DNA of 8,658 nucleotides from contig CAPZCD010000047.1 of the NCBI GenBank assembly GCA_948744995.1, forward strand, positions 1 through 8,658, given 5' to 3'. This DNA comes from an uncultured Rickettsiales bacterium (GTDB lineage Bacteria; Pseudomonadota; Alphaproteobacteria; Rickettsiales; UBA1997). The stretch's first letter is position 1; each line of letters starts with the position of its first letter. Shown piece by piece: positions 1 through 5,958 of this stretch. Under the pieces are notes generated by a model that was not told the DNA's origin, made no database searches, and saw nothing but the letters and a program-made list of their open reading frames with translations. A program made the position numbers and the translations under genes.

Positions 1-104
1 TAAAGATTGGTTTAGAGTGAAGAGTTTAAAAGTCAAGAAATAGAGAGATGTCCCTGCTACCAAGACCACTTTTGGTACTGCCCACCACTTTCACTTAATC
101 TTTA
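1..104. repeat. Palindromic dispersed repeat, copy A
   Basis: The element is bounded by the inverted repeat TAAAGATT (1-8) and AATCTTTA (97-104) and holds an internal hairpin (TACCAA 58-63 with TTGGTA 72-77, 8-base loop). Its left half (1-54) matches the reverse complement of 8493-8546 over 54 gap-free positions with about 12 mismatches. Its right part (74-106) matches the reverse complement of 237-269 with 5 mismatches in 33. Plus-strand reading from base 2 gives KDWFRVKSLKVKK then a stop, so this copy is not an open gene. It may begin left of the window edge. The small size, palindromic form and overlap with coding sequence recall Rickettsia palindromic elements, but I do not claim membership of a named family. 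Confidence 0.7.
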
Positions 105-236
105 AACATTTATGATAAAATCGTATTTATATTAACCTTAGCACTGCTTTTTCTTACTAAGATACATTAAAAAATATGAATAAATAACTCTTCAATATCA
201 ATTTGAAAAAATATAAACAAGTTTTATAATGAGTAT

Positions 237-280
237 TTTAAAGATAAAGAGAAAGTGGTAGTCAGTCCCTTCTCTTTAAA
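237..280. repeat. Palindromic dispersed repeat, copy B (short)
   Basis: TTTAAAGA (237-244) and TCTTTAAA (273-280) form terminal inverted repeats. AAAGAGAA (246-253) pairs perfectly with TTCTCTTT (270-277) around a 16-base loop. Bases 237-269 match the reverse complement of 74-106 at 28 of 33 positions, so this is a shortened copy in the opposite orientation to copy A. It lacks the half shared with 8493-8546. Neither strand has a T-run after the hairpin, so it does not look like an intrinsic terminator. It supplies the last residues and the stop codon of the fragment at 262-405. Confidence 0.65.
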
Positions 281-405
281 TTGTTTCTTGCAAATAGAAC
301 TTCATTAACTATTCTTTTTAATTTTGTTTCTGTATTTGATTCTGCTATTTTATTCCTGAAATTTTTTAGAAAACTAGAGCAAGCGTCACATGCATATTTT
401 ATATT
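262..405 (-). pseudogene. Possible gene fragment, saposin-B-like cysteine pattern
   Basis: This is a minus-strand open stretch of 47 codons between a TGA at 406-408 and a TGA at 262-264, with no ATG, GTG or TTG start. The peptide contains YACDACSSFLKNF and later NTETKLKRIVNEV, a helical, charged pattern unusual for random AT-rich sequence. The Cys-x2-Cys pair is followed by exactly 15 residues and then Thr-Glu-x2-Leu. This spacing matches the first half of a saposin-B domain, but the third Cys expected 12 residues after that Thr is Leu here. The last codons fall inside repeat copy B, which gives the stop. I infer a remnant cut by the repeat. Chance cannot be excluded and the saposin reading is speculative. 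Confidence 0.25.
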
Positions 406-443
406 TCAATATATAAATAACACATAAATTACATACTACTAAC

Positions 444-1217
444 TTAGTCATAAATCCAATCAACCGGCCTAAGATGCTTATAAAAAAATCTTTTTATAGG
501 ATTTTTTTCAGGCCAAAAGCCATTTTTTACATCTTCAGCTTTTGGTAATCCATGAAAACATATAACTTTTGCTCCAACTGGTATTTTAGCCATTATAAAC
601 CTCCTAGCAAATGGTAAAAAAGGACTAGGTAAACAATGAACTTTAAAACTTCTACACCATTTTTTCGGCCAAAAGTTTAGTTTACCATATTTTTCAATGA
701 CTTTATCAGATAAATATTCTTGTGAAGCTGAACCAAATTTTTTATAAACACTGGCATAATTTGCTTCAAAATAATCTTTAACAAATCCAAGCGTTCCTAC
801 AACCCAAGAATAGCAGGAAGATTGCCCTATTTTATTTGATAAATGATTCCAATCTTTTATTATGAAAAATTCGTCATTTTTTGGCAGATCAAAAAAACAA
901 TCAATATTATCAACTATAACAGAATCAAGATCAAAATATAATACCCTCTGCCCCTTTAAACCACCCAAATTATCATCACAAAGCCCAGCTTCTTTTAGAT
1001 AAATTTGACAACCTATATCACAGACATGTTTTAAATTCAGCATAGGCTTTACTATTATTCTATCATCTAATCCTTTCGAATCATCGGTAAAACAATAAAA
1101 ATCTACTTTATAACTTGTGTTTTTAATTATATTAGCATATAACTTATTCACATCGTTACTGGAATAATTTGTTCCCCATTTTACACAAACAATGTTTTTC
1201 TTATTATCTGATGGCAC
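444..1217 (-). CDS. Putative glycosyltransferase (GT-A type, DxD motif)
   Basis: This 257-codon gene starts with GTG at 1215-1217; a GAGAG four bases upstream is a weak ribosome site. The protein begins NIVCVKWGTNYS with a YCFTDD strand near residue 40. Residues 91-98 read RVLYFDLD, the hydrophobic strand and DxD motif (D96, D98) that in GT-A enzymes holds Mn2+ and the nucleotide sugar. ICFHGLPKAED (219-229) gives a conserved-looking C-terminal His (H222), and a Trp/Pro/aromatic-rich end follows. There is no signal peptide or membrane segment, so it should act in the cytoplasm, probably on a surface glycan. Donor and acceptor cannot be read from the sequence. It looks intact and stands alone; transcription could come from the minus-strand promoter at 1597-1624 through a long leader, or from an unseen nearer one. 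Confidence 0.75.
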   Translation of the reverse strand: MPSDNKKNIVCVKWGTNYSSNDVNKLYANIIKNTSYKVDFYCFTDDSKGLDDRIIVKPMLNLKHVCDIGCQIYLKEAGLCDDNLGGLKGQRVLYFDLDSVIVDNIDCFFDLPKNDEFFIIKDWNHLSNKIGQSSCYSWVVGTLGFVKDYFEANYASVYKKFGSASQEYLSDKVIEKYGKLNFWPKKWCRSFKVHCLPSPFLPFARRFIMAKIPVGAKVICFHGLPKAEDVKNGFWPEKNPIKRFFYKHLRPVDWIYD

Positions 1218-1467
1218 TACACTCTCGTTTAATATTTTCTTAATTATCAGTTAATTTATTATATTTATCAATAGAATTTTTGTACCTCATCTTATTTTAT
1301 AAAATAGAATTATTATTTAACAAATTATTTAACTATTAAATTTATCCTCTGAGACCTTTTTATCTAGACATACAATCCTAAGACAGATAGTTGAATTACA
1401 GTACTACTTAGAAATTGTAACGAAATTCTGTCTATATTAATATACTACGATTCGACTCGAAAATATA
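1218..1467. other. Gene-free stretch upstream of the glycosyltransferase
   Basis: I see no convincing gene here. A nested inverted repeat is present: AGACAGA (1381-1387) with TCTGTCT (1427-1433), enclosing TTACA (1396-1400) with TGTAA (1416-1420). A 15-codon minus-strand ORF beginning MRYKNSIDKY ends just before the glycosyltransferase but has no clear ribosome site. TTCGA-C-TCGAA near 1450 is a small palindrome. There is no tRNA acceptor or cloverleaf and no T-run terminator. Confidence 0.4.
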
Positions 1468-1578
1468 CTATAAAACTCTAAAATTATCTTTACGAACTAA
1501 ACTACTCCGATACATAAATAAACTATTACTAATAAAAGTATAAATATCTTCTTGTAGTCTATACTCATAAAAATCCAT
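1468..1578 (-). CDS. Possible small protein, 36 aa, unknown
   Basis: This is not a recognised family. The ATG at 1576-1578 has AGGTGAG (1583-1589) four bases upstream, one of the better ribosome sites in the window, and sits just downstream of an extended -10 promoter (1597-1624). Those signals, rather than the peptide, are the reason to list it. The peptide begins MDFYEYRLQEDIYTF, ends VRKDNFRVL, has no membrane segment and stops at a TAG. The coding strand is T/G-rich, unlike the A-rich coding strands of the larger genes, so it could instead be a leader peptide or the 5' end of a decayed gene. Reading past the stop in frame meets further stops. Confidence 0.35.
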   Translation of the reverse strand: MDFYEYRLQEDIYTFISNSLFMYRSSLVRKDNFRVL

Positions 1579-1596
1579 AACACTCACCTACTGTAG

Positions 1597-1624
1597 ATTA
1601 TAGCAAATAACTTTTATTATGCAA
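1597..1624 (-). promoter_or_regulatory. Sigma70-type promoter, extended -10, leftward
   Basis: On the minus strand, TTGCAT (-35, 1619-1624), a 16-base spacer and a perfect TATAAT (-10, 1597-1602) preceded by TG-C give an extended -10 promoter. Initiation near 1589-1591 would leave a leader of about a dozen bases before the ATG at 1578. It is divergent from the tgt promoter 40 bases away. Confidence 0.55.
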
Positions 1625-1664
1625 GTATCAAAAATTTCTCCCAAATATTTTCTATGTAACACTG

Positions 1665-1695
1665 TTGACAACACTCCAAATTCAATTACCATAAT
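1665..1695 (+). promoter_or_regulatory. Probable tgt promoter
   Basis: A perfect TTGACA (1665-1670) is followed after 19 bases by CATAAT (1690-1695). The spacer is longer than ideal. A start near 1702 would give a leader of under 20 bases with no visible Shine-Dalgarno sequence before the tgt ATG at 1720. Confidence 0.4.
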
Positions 1696-1712
1696 CAACG
1701 CAAATTCAATTA
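1677..1712 (+). repeat. 12-bp perfect direct repeat in the tgt promoter
   Basis: CAAATTCAATTA occurs at 1677-1688 and again at 1701-1712, exactly 24 bases apart, flanking the -10 hexamer of the proposed tgt promoter. The position suits an operator for a protein binding two sites on roughly the same face of the helix, but a small local duplication would look the same. Confidence 0.45.
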
Positions 1713-1719
1713 TTTCACT

Positions 1720-2859
1720 ATGACAGAGTTTAAATTAGAGATTAGAGAAGATTTATTAGATTTTAACAAAAACGGATTGGCAAGACGAGGTATTTTACAT
1801 ACAGCGCACGGAGATATAAACACCCCCGCTTTCATGCCAGTAGCGACCATAGCTGCTATGAAAGCCATGCATTTTAGCCAATTAATAAAGTGCGGAGCAG
1901 AGATAATATTATCAAACACCTATCATCTGATGCTACAGGATAGGTACAAAATAATTGCTGAAATGGGTGGTTTACATAAATTTATGAACTGGTCAAAGCC
2001 AATTTTAACCGATTGTGGCGGATTCCAAGCGATGTCGCTAAGTAAACTAAATAAAATAAAGGAGGACGGGGTACATTTTTCATGCCATTTAAGTGGTAAA
2101 AAATACAATCTAACTCCCGAATTTTCAATGGAAATACAACGCATGCTAGATAGCACCATAACCATGGCCCTAGATGAATGTGTTAGACAACCAGCCGATT
2201 ACAAATATACTAAAAAAGCAATGGAAAGATCATTAAGATGGGCAAAAAGAAGTAAAGAGGCTTTTACTAAAAGACTAGGCTATGCCTTATATGGTATAGT
2301 TCAAGGTGGAGCTGATAAAGAATTACGTGAAAAATCCATAAGTGGTTTAAAGGAAATAGACTTTGATGGCTATGCCATAGGTGGCGATCTATCAATAAAT
2401 GATGGCTGGGAACTTATGTTTAGTGTTTTAGATTATCTAACGCCGTGGATGCCAAACGACAAACCAAGATATCTTATGGGTGTTGGAAAACCTATAGATA
2501 TAGTTGGTTCCGTTCTCAGGGGTGTGGATCAATTTGATTGTGTTTTGCCTGCTAGAAGTGGTAGAAATGGTCAAGCTTTCGTTAGGGGTGGTACACTAAA
2601 TATACGAAATTCAAAGTACACTTATGATAAAGAACCACTTGATAGGAAATGTAATTGTACAGCTTGTCAACAGCATACAAGGGCTTATATTCACCATCTT
2701 TTTAAGGCGGATGAGATACTGGGCGCTATGCTTCTTACGGAACATAATATTATGTACTATCAGGATCTCATGCGAGGTATAAGAAAACATATAGAAAATA
2801 AAAGCTATAGGGAATTTGTTGGTGAATTTATGAAGGATGGGGCGGTAGAGTGGTATTAG
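1720..2859 (+). CDS. tgt: tRNA-guanine(34) transglycosylase (Tgt)
   Basis: Tgt swaps the wobble guanine-34 of GUN-anticodon tRNAs (Asp, Asn, His, Tyr) for preQ1 in most bacteria, or queuine in some, during queuosine formation. The protein is full length at 379 aa. D98 in TDCGGFQ matches the general acid/base Asp, and D273 in FDCVLPARSGRNG is the nucleophile. C311, C313, C316 and H342 are the zinc ligands with exact family spacing. IVQGG (193-197), MGVGKP and RAYIHHL are also conserved. Odd points are Cys99 for the usual Ser after the first Asp, ECVRQP (153-158) for the usual ECTPYP, and GGDLSIND (221-228) for GGLAVGE, one residue longer, in the loop that reads the base's C7 group. The 3' half is alphaproteobacterial in style. 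The start lacks a Shine-Dalgarno sequence, but the N-terminus aligns well. It is a single gene converging on the TagF remnant with a 4-base overlap. Confidence 0.96.
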   Translation: MTEFKLEIREDLLDFNKNGLARRGILHTAHGDINTPAFMPVATIAAMKAMHFSQLIKCGAEIILSNTYHLMLQDRYKIIAEMGGLHKFMNWSKPILTDCGGFQAMSLSKLNKIKEDGVHFSCHLSGKKYNLTPEFSMEIQRMLDSTITMALDECVRQPADYKYTKKAMERSLRWAKRSKEAFTKRLGYALYGIVQGGADKELREKSISGLKEIDFDGYAIGGDLSINDGWELMFSVLDYLTPWMPNDKPRYLMGVGKPIDIVGSVLRGVDQFDCVLPARSGRNGQAFVRGGTLNIRNSKYTYDKEPLDRKCNCTACQQHTRAYIHHLFKADEILGAMLLTEHNIMYYQDLMRGIRKHIENKSYREFVGEFMKDGAVEWY

Positions 2860-3194
2860 TTGTTTTTTTGATTTTTATTAGTTTCATTTATAATATTTTC
2901 TATTAGGTCAACTACTCTTTCTGATGCGCGTCCATCCTCCATACAACCTTTAGATTTTATGAAATCTTCAACATCTTTTTCATACTTTTCTATATCAAAG
3001 TTTTTTATGTTTTTTATCAATTCATCAGTATTTCTAGCTATTGGGAATGGTGTTTCTTCAAGTGGATAATAGAAACCACGGTCATTGTTATATTTTTCAA
3101 TATCGGTTGCAAATATAAAACCAGGTTTTTTCGATAACATAAAATCAAAAATACAACTGGAATAATCAGTAATTGTCATATCCGCTACATGCGA
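2856..3194 (-). pseudogene. C-terminal remnant of TagB/TagF-type glycerophosphotransferase
   Basis: CDP-glycerol glycerophosphotransferases of the TagB/TagF family add glycerol-phosphate units to teichoic-acid-like or capsule polymers, normally at the inner membrane face. The conserved C-terminal core is present: ITDYSSCIFDF, then KPGFIFATDIEKY, RGFYYPLEETPFP and DELIKNI, with the usual charged end. The first ATG (3177-3179) falls inside the core; family-like residues SHVAD precede it until an in-frame TAA at 3195-3197. About 110 residues remain of a family whose members are several hundred long, with no ribosome site at the ATG. The missing N-terminal part was not found nearby in any frame. 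I read it as a gene truncated by deletion or rearrangement, not a working enzyme. Confidence 0.8.
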
Positions 3195-3267
3195 TTATAT
3201 ATTATAAAAAAGGTTAGGGATTAAATCTGTCTCAATACTTTAAAAAACTCTTTGTTATTCCTAAGCC

Positions 3268-3293
3268 TAAAAAAGACACTGTTTCCAGTGTCT
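3268..3293 (-). terminator. Intrinsic terminator, leftward
   Basis: On the minus strand a perfect 8-bp stem (AGACACTG 3286-3293 with CAGTGTCT 3274-3281), closed by a GAAA tetraloop, runs straight into TTTTTT. The other strand has no T-run, so the direction is clear. It ends the transcript from the promoter at 3399-3427 and would also stop read-through from lptB. Confidence 0.8.
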
Positions 3294-3393
3294 CTCTAAT
3301 AATAAATAAAGGAAAAAATTAATTAATATATTTTCTCAATAAAAAATATACCTTGTGGAGTCATTATGAAATGATATAATAACAACTTACACA
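3268..3393 (-). ncRNA. Candidate small RNA or attenuated leader
   Basis: A near-consensus promoter (3399-3427) and a strong intrinsic terminator (3268-3293) bracket about 125 bases. The predicted RNA starts UGUG, which can pair with CACA (from 3354-3357) outside an 8-bp hairpin: GUUAUUAU with AUAAUGAC, 8-base loop, at 3360-3383, one G-U pair. An A/U-rich linker leads to the GAAA-capped terminator hairpin. A 13-codon ORF, MTPQGIFFIEKIY (3323-3364), lies inside but has no ribosome site and its start is in the stem. It may be a free-standing regulatory RNA, or the leader of the gene whose end survives at 2856-3194. I do not recognise a known RNA family. Confidence 0.45.
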
Positions 3394-3398
3394 CCACT

Positions 3399-3427
3399 AT
3401 CATAATAACACAATCGTGCATTGTCAA
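3399..3427 (-). promoter_or_regulatory. Near-consensus sigma70 promoter, leftward
   Basis: On the minus strand a perfect TTGACA (3422-3427), an ideal 17-base spacer and TATGAT (3399-3404, one mismatch to consensus) form the best promoter in the window. It lies about 100 bases beyond the lptB stop, faces away from lptB, and has no convincing long gene before the terminator at 3268-3293. Confidence 0.7.
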
Positions 3428-3526
3428 GACATTAATAAAATTGAATTATTTTTTCTGTATATCCTATTGGTAAACATTAATTTATCTAAAATAGAGCGAA
3501 TTATCAAATAATTATGATTATTATGT

Positions 3527-4273
3527 TTAAAAAATAGCTGAATTTGAGAATTTATCTCCCAAATAAAATTTTTTAACTTCTTCATTATTTATAATTTCAT
3601 CCTTAGAACCGGATGCCAAAATTCTACCATTATGAACTATATAGGCTCTATCAACCGTCAGCAAAGTTTCCCTAACATTATGATCAGTTATCAAAATACC
3701 TATTCCCATATTCTTCAACTTTACTATAATATTAGCTATATCGCTTACCGCTATTGGATCTATACCTGCGAACGGTTCATCAAGTAATATAAAAGATGGA
3801 TTTGTTGCAAGAGCTCTAGCTATTTCTACACGTCTTCTTTCACCACCAGATAGCGACATTGCCATTGATTTTTTTAGATGTGTTATTGAAAATTCGTTCA
3901 ATAATTCATCCAATTTCTTTAATCTTTTACGTTTATTTTTTTCGGATATTTCAAGGATTGAGTATATATTATCAGCTACCGTCATTCCCCTAAAAATAGA
4001 AGTTTCTTGCGGTAAGTAACTTATTCCTATCATAGCCCTTTTATACATTGGAATATTTGTAATATCGCGTTCATCTAAGTATATTTTCCCATCGGTAACA
4101 CCTACTAGTCCGACAATCATGTAAAAAGTTGTAGTTTTTCCAGCACCATTTGGACCTAATAGACCAACTATCTCTCCTTGTCTTAGCTTTAGGCTAACAT
4201 CTTCAACTACAACCTTATTGCCGTAGGCTTTTTTCACGTTTTCAACACTTATAATTCTACTTTCCGATATCAT
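3527..4273 (-). CDS. lptB: LPS export ABC transporter ATP-binding protein LptB
   Basis: LptB is the cytoplasmic ATPase of the LptB2FG exporter, which pulls LPS out of the inner membrane and pushes it along the Lpt bridge. From the start at 4273 the protein has 248 aa, a normal length. It carries Walker A GPNGAGKTT (40-48), Q-loop YLPQ (Q89), signature LSGGE (141-145), Walker B FILLDEP (161-167, catalytic E166), and the H-loop His in ITDHNVRE (H198). The end KKFYLGDKF is typical of LptB. The ATG at 4273 is preferred because AAGGA lies five bases upstream; starts at 4279 and 4300 are also in frame but lack such a site. It overlaps the lptA end by 17 bases, suggesting translational coupling. No LptC, LptF or LptG gene is in the window. 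Confidence 0.95.
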   Translation of the reverse strand: MISESRIISVENVKKAYGNKVVVEDVSLKLRQGEIVGLLGPNGAGKTTTFYMIVGLVGVTDGKIYLDERDITNIPMYKRAMIGISYLPQETSIFRGMTVADNIYSILEISEKNKRKRLKKLDELLNEFSITHLKKSMAMSLSGGERRRVEIARALATNPSFILLDEPFAGIDPIAVSDIANIIVKLKNMGIGILITDHNVRETLLTVDRAYIVHNGRILASGSKDEIINNEEVKKFYLGDKFSNSAIF

Positions 4274-4784
4274 ATTCATCCTTAATTTTATTAATATCAT
4301 CTAAAATAATTATGACTCTTTTTTTATCTTTTTCTTGTTTTTTTATATCATCCATTTTTGTGTCGTCCGTGAGGATGTTATAGGTCAGTTTATTTCCTAA
4401 TGCAATAACATCATCATTATTCATCACAACATTGTCCTCTATTGTTATCAAATAGTTGACAAGATTATAATTTCCTCTATCTCCAGTCACAATCATTTTA
4501 CCATTATTAAATTTAACATTTCCATAAGCATATATGTCTTTTATTTTTACACTTTTATCAGATGTTAGTTTTTCATCGTATTTAACTGACATTCTATCGG
4601 ATTGTATTGTAATTTCGCCATTTCTATAGATGACATTACCATAAAAAAAAGCTACTTTTTTTCTATCTTTCAAAACTATTTTATCGGCTTCTATAGTCAT
4701 TTTACTCTTTTTATTTGTAACTTTACCATTACCATAACAAAAATTTGTAGATACTATAAAAATTATTATTAATGTTCTAAGCAT
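4257..4784 (-). CDS. lptA: LPS transport periplasmic protein LptA (OstA-like)
   Basis: LptA polymerises into the beta-jellyroll bridge that carries LPS across the periplasm to LptDE. The 175-aa protein starts with a short signal peptide (MLR, hydrophobic TLIIIFIV, probable cleavage after CYG near residue 18). The OstA pattern follows: IEADKIVLKDRKKVAFFYGNV, then ITIQSDRM, IYAYGNVKF, VTGDRGNYN, IEDNVVM and ALGNKLTYN, repeating strands ending in GNV-like turns. The last 30 or so residues are highly charged (KKQEKDKKR). The ATG overlaps the lpxB stop by 8 bases and has no good ribosome site of its own, so translation is probably coupled. Sequence divergence is high, as usual for LptA; position beside lptB supports the call. 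Confidence 0.85.
   Translation of the reverse strand: MLRTLIIIFIVSTNFCYGNGKVTNKKSKMTIEADKIVLKDRKKVAFFYGNVIYRNGEITIQSDRMSVKYDEKLTSDKSVKIKDIYAYGNVKFNNGKMIVTGDRGNYNLVNYLITIEDNVVMNNDDVIALGNKLTYNILTDDTKMDDIKKQEKDKKRVIIILDDINKIKDEYDIGK
4279..4283 (-). promoter_or_regulatory. Ribosome binding site that fixes the lptB start
   Basis: AAGGA on the minus strand is five bases before the ATG at 4271-4273. It lies inside the lptA coding end and favours this start over the in-frame ATGs at 4279 and 4300. Confidence 0.6.
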
Positions 4785-5937
4785 CCGTTAACCTATATAT
4801 TTCCTTAACAATTCTGGCTGATGACGAATTATTGCCATTAAAACCAAGTTTTTCCAAAACTTTAATACCTGTTGATATTTGTTCAAGTCTTAGCTGCTTA
4901 TTTTCTAACATATTTGATACGGAGTTAAATATATTGGCCGAATTACATCTATTGAGTATCAACTCCGGAATAACTTCTTTAGCAGAAATGATATTGATCA
5001 AATTTGCAAATTTTATATTTGAAAAATATCTTAATATTCTAACAATAAAATTTGTTATACCATTAAATTTATATATAACCACCATAGGTGTTGAACTGGC
5101 AGCGATTTCTAATGTGTTTGTTCCAGACTTGGCTATAGCTAGTACCGAATCCTCCAATGAGTTGTTCTTATCGCTTTGTTTAATGAGTATTTTAGTATTC
5201 TTAATACCACTAGCTCTGATAGCTTTAGATACCATATCATAGGTGTCTTCCGTTACCAAAAAATTATAGGTAAAATCACCATATTTTTTATTTAGCATAG
5301 CTATTGATTTTAAAATTATCGGTAGAAGTTTTTTTACCTCATTGACTCTACTACCAGCTGTTACCGATATAATTTTAGAATCTTCTTTATAGCTAACCAA
5401 TCCGCTATTGAAGCTATATTCTAATGAATCCTTATCAAAAATTGGATGGCCAACAAAAATTGTTTTTAAACCATATTTTTCAAAATATGGTGGTTCAAAT
5501 GGCAATATGCAGAATAGTCGATCATATATTTTTGAAATTTTTTTGGTTCTACCTTTTCGATAAGCCCAAACACTTGGAGCTACAAAATGTATTTTTTTTA
5601 TTCGGTTTTCTTTATCGAGTTTTTTAACTTTTTCCATAACTCGAAAGCAAAAACTAGGGGAATCTATAGTTAATACTATGTCCTGCTTGGTCTTGACTAT
5701 ATATTTTGCTGTATCATTTATCAGTTGTAATAGCTTAAAAGCTCTTGGCAATATCTCAAAAAAACCCATAATGGATAGCTCCTTTATGGGAAATCTGCTT
5801 TTTAGACCGGTAGCTTCCATTAGGCTACCTCCTATTCCTTCAATGGTAAATTTTTCTTTATCGATTTTGGCTAGAATCTTTGAACCAAGAAGGTCTCCGG
5901 ATTTTTCGCCGGCAATAATAAATAACTTTTTTTTCAT
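4777..5937 (-). CDS. lpxB: Lipid-A-disaccharide synthase LpxB
   Basis: LpxB (family GT19) joins UDP-2,3-diacylglucosamine to 2,3-diacylglucosamine-1-phosphate to give the lipid A disaccharide, at the cytoplasmic face of the inner membrane. The 386-aa length is normal. Motifs are AGEKSGDLLG (9-18), LSIMGFFEILP, TIDSPSF with D92 at the catalytic Asp position, VAPSVWAYRKGR (119-130), PFEPPYFEKYG with FVGHP, AGSRVNEVKKLLP (204-216), KSGTNTLE (270-277), MVVIYK and IPELIL. These cover both Rossmann halves with no break. The ATG at 5935-5937 has no visible Shine-Dalgarno sequence but fits the family N-terminus exactly. It is the first gene of the lpxB-lptA-lptB operon. Its presence implies that the organism keeps lipid A, unlike Anaplasmataceae. 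Confidence 0.96.
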   Translation of the reverse strand: MKKKLFIIAGEKSGDLLGSKILAKIDKEKFTIEGIGGSLMEATGLKSRFPIKELSIMGFFEILPRAFKLLQLINDTAKYIVKTKQDIVLTIDSPSFCFRVMEKVKKLDKENRIKKIHFVAPSVWAYRKGRTKKISKIYDRLFCILPFEPPYFEKYGLKTIFVGHPIFDKDSLEYSFNSGLVSYKEDSKIISVTAGSRVNEVKKLLPIILKSIAMLNKKYGDFTYNFLVTEDTYDMVSKAIRASGIKNTKILIKQSDKNNSLEDSVLAIAKSGTNTLEIAASSTPMVVIYKFNGITNFIVRILRYFSNIKFANLINIISAKEVIPELILNRCNSANIFNSVSNMLENKQLRLEQISTGIKVLEKLGFNGNNSSSARIVKEIYRLTDA

Positions 5938-5958
5938 GTTTTAATTTGTTTGTATATA

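Noticed and set aside
237..280. Hairpin as a terminator for the glycosyltransferase
   Set aside because: There is no T-run on either side, and the sequence matches another repeat copy, which explains the hairpin better.
406..408. TGA read as Trp, extending the 47-codon fragment
   Set aside because: The clear genes use TGG for Trp and nothing else suggests a changed code; the upstream residues show no homology.
1..443. Insertion sequence or CRISPR array
   Set aside because: No transposase frame and no regularly spaced identical repeats are present. The inverted copies are of different length and truncated.
1447..1462. tRNA T-loop-like GATTCGACTC
   Set aside because: The flanks do not form a 5-bp T stem, and no acceptor stem, anticodon arm or D arm can be drawn on either strand.
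3360..3383. Riboswitch in the 3268-3393 RNA
   Set aside because: The hairpin is simple and A/U-rich, with no recognised aptamer core and no intact gene downstream to control.
4274..4300. Longer lptB start at 4300 (nine extra residues)
   Set aside because: The extra residues do not match the family N-terminus and lack a ribosome site, while AAGGA serves the ATG at 4273.
4832..5242. 136-codon plus-strand ORF
   Set aside because: It lies wholly antisense within lpxB, whose motifs are intact on the other strand. Its Leu/Ile/Ser-rich product is a typical antisense shadow.
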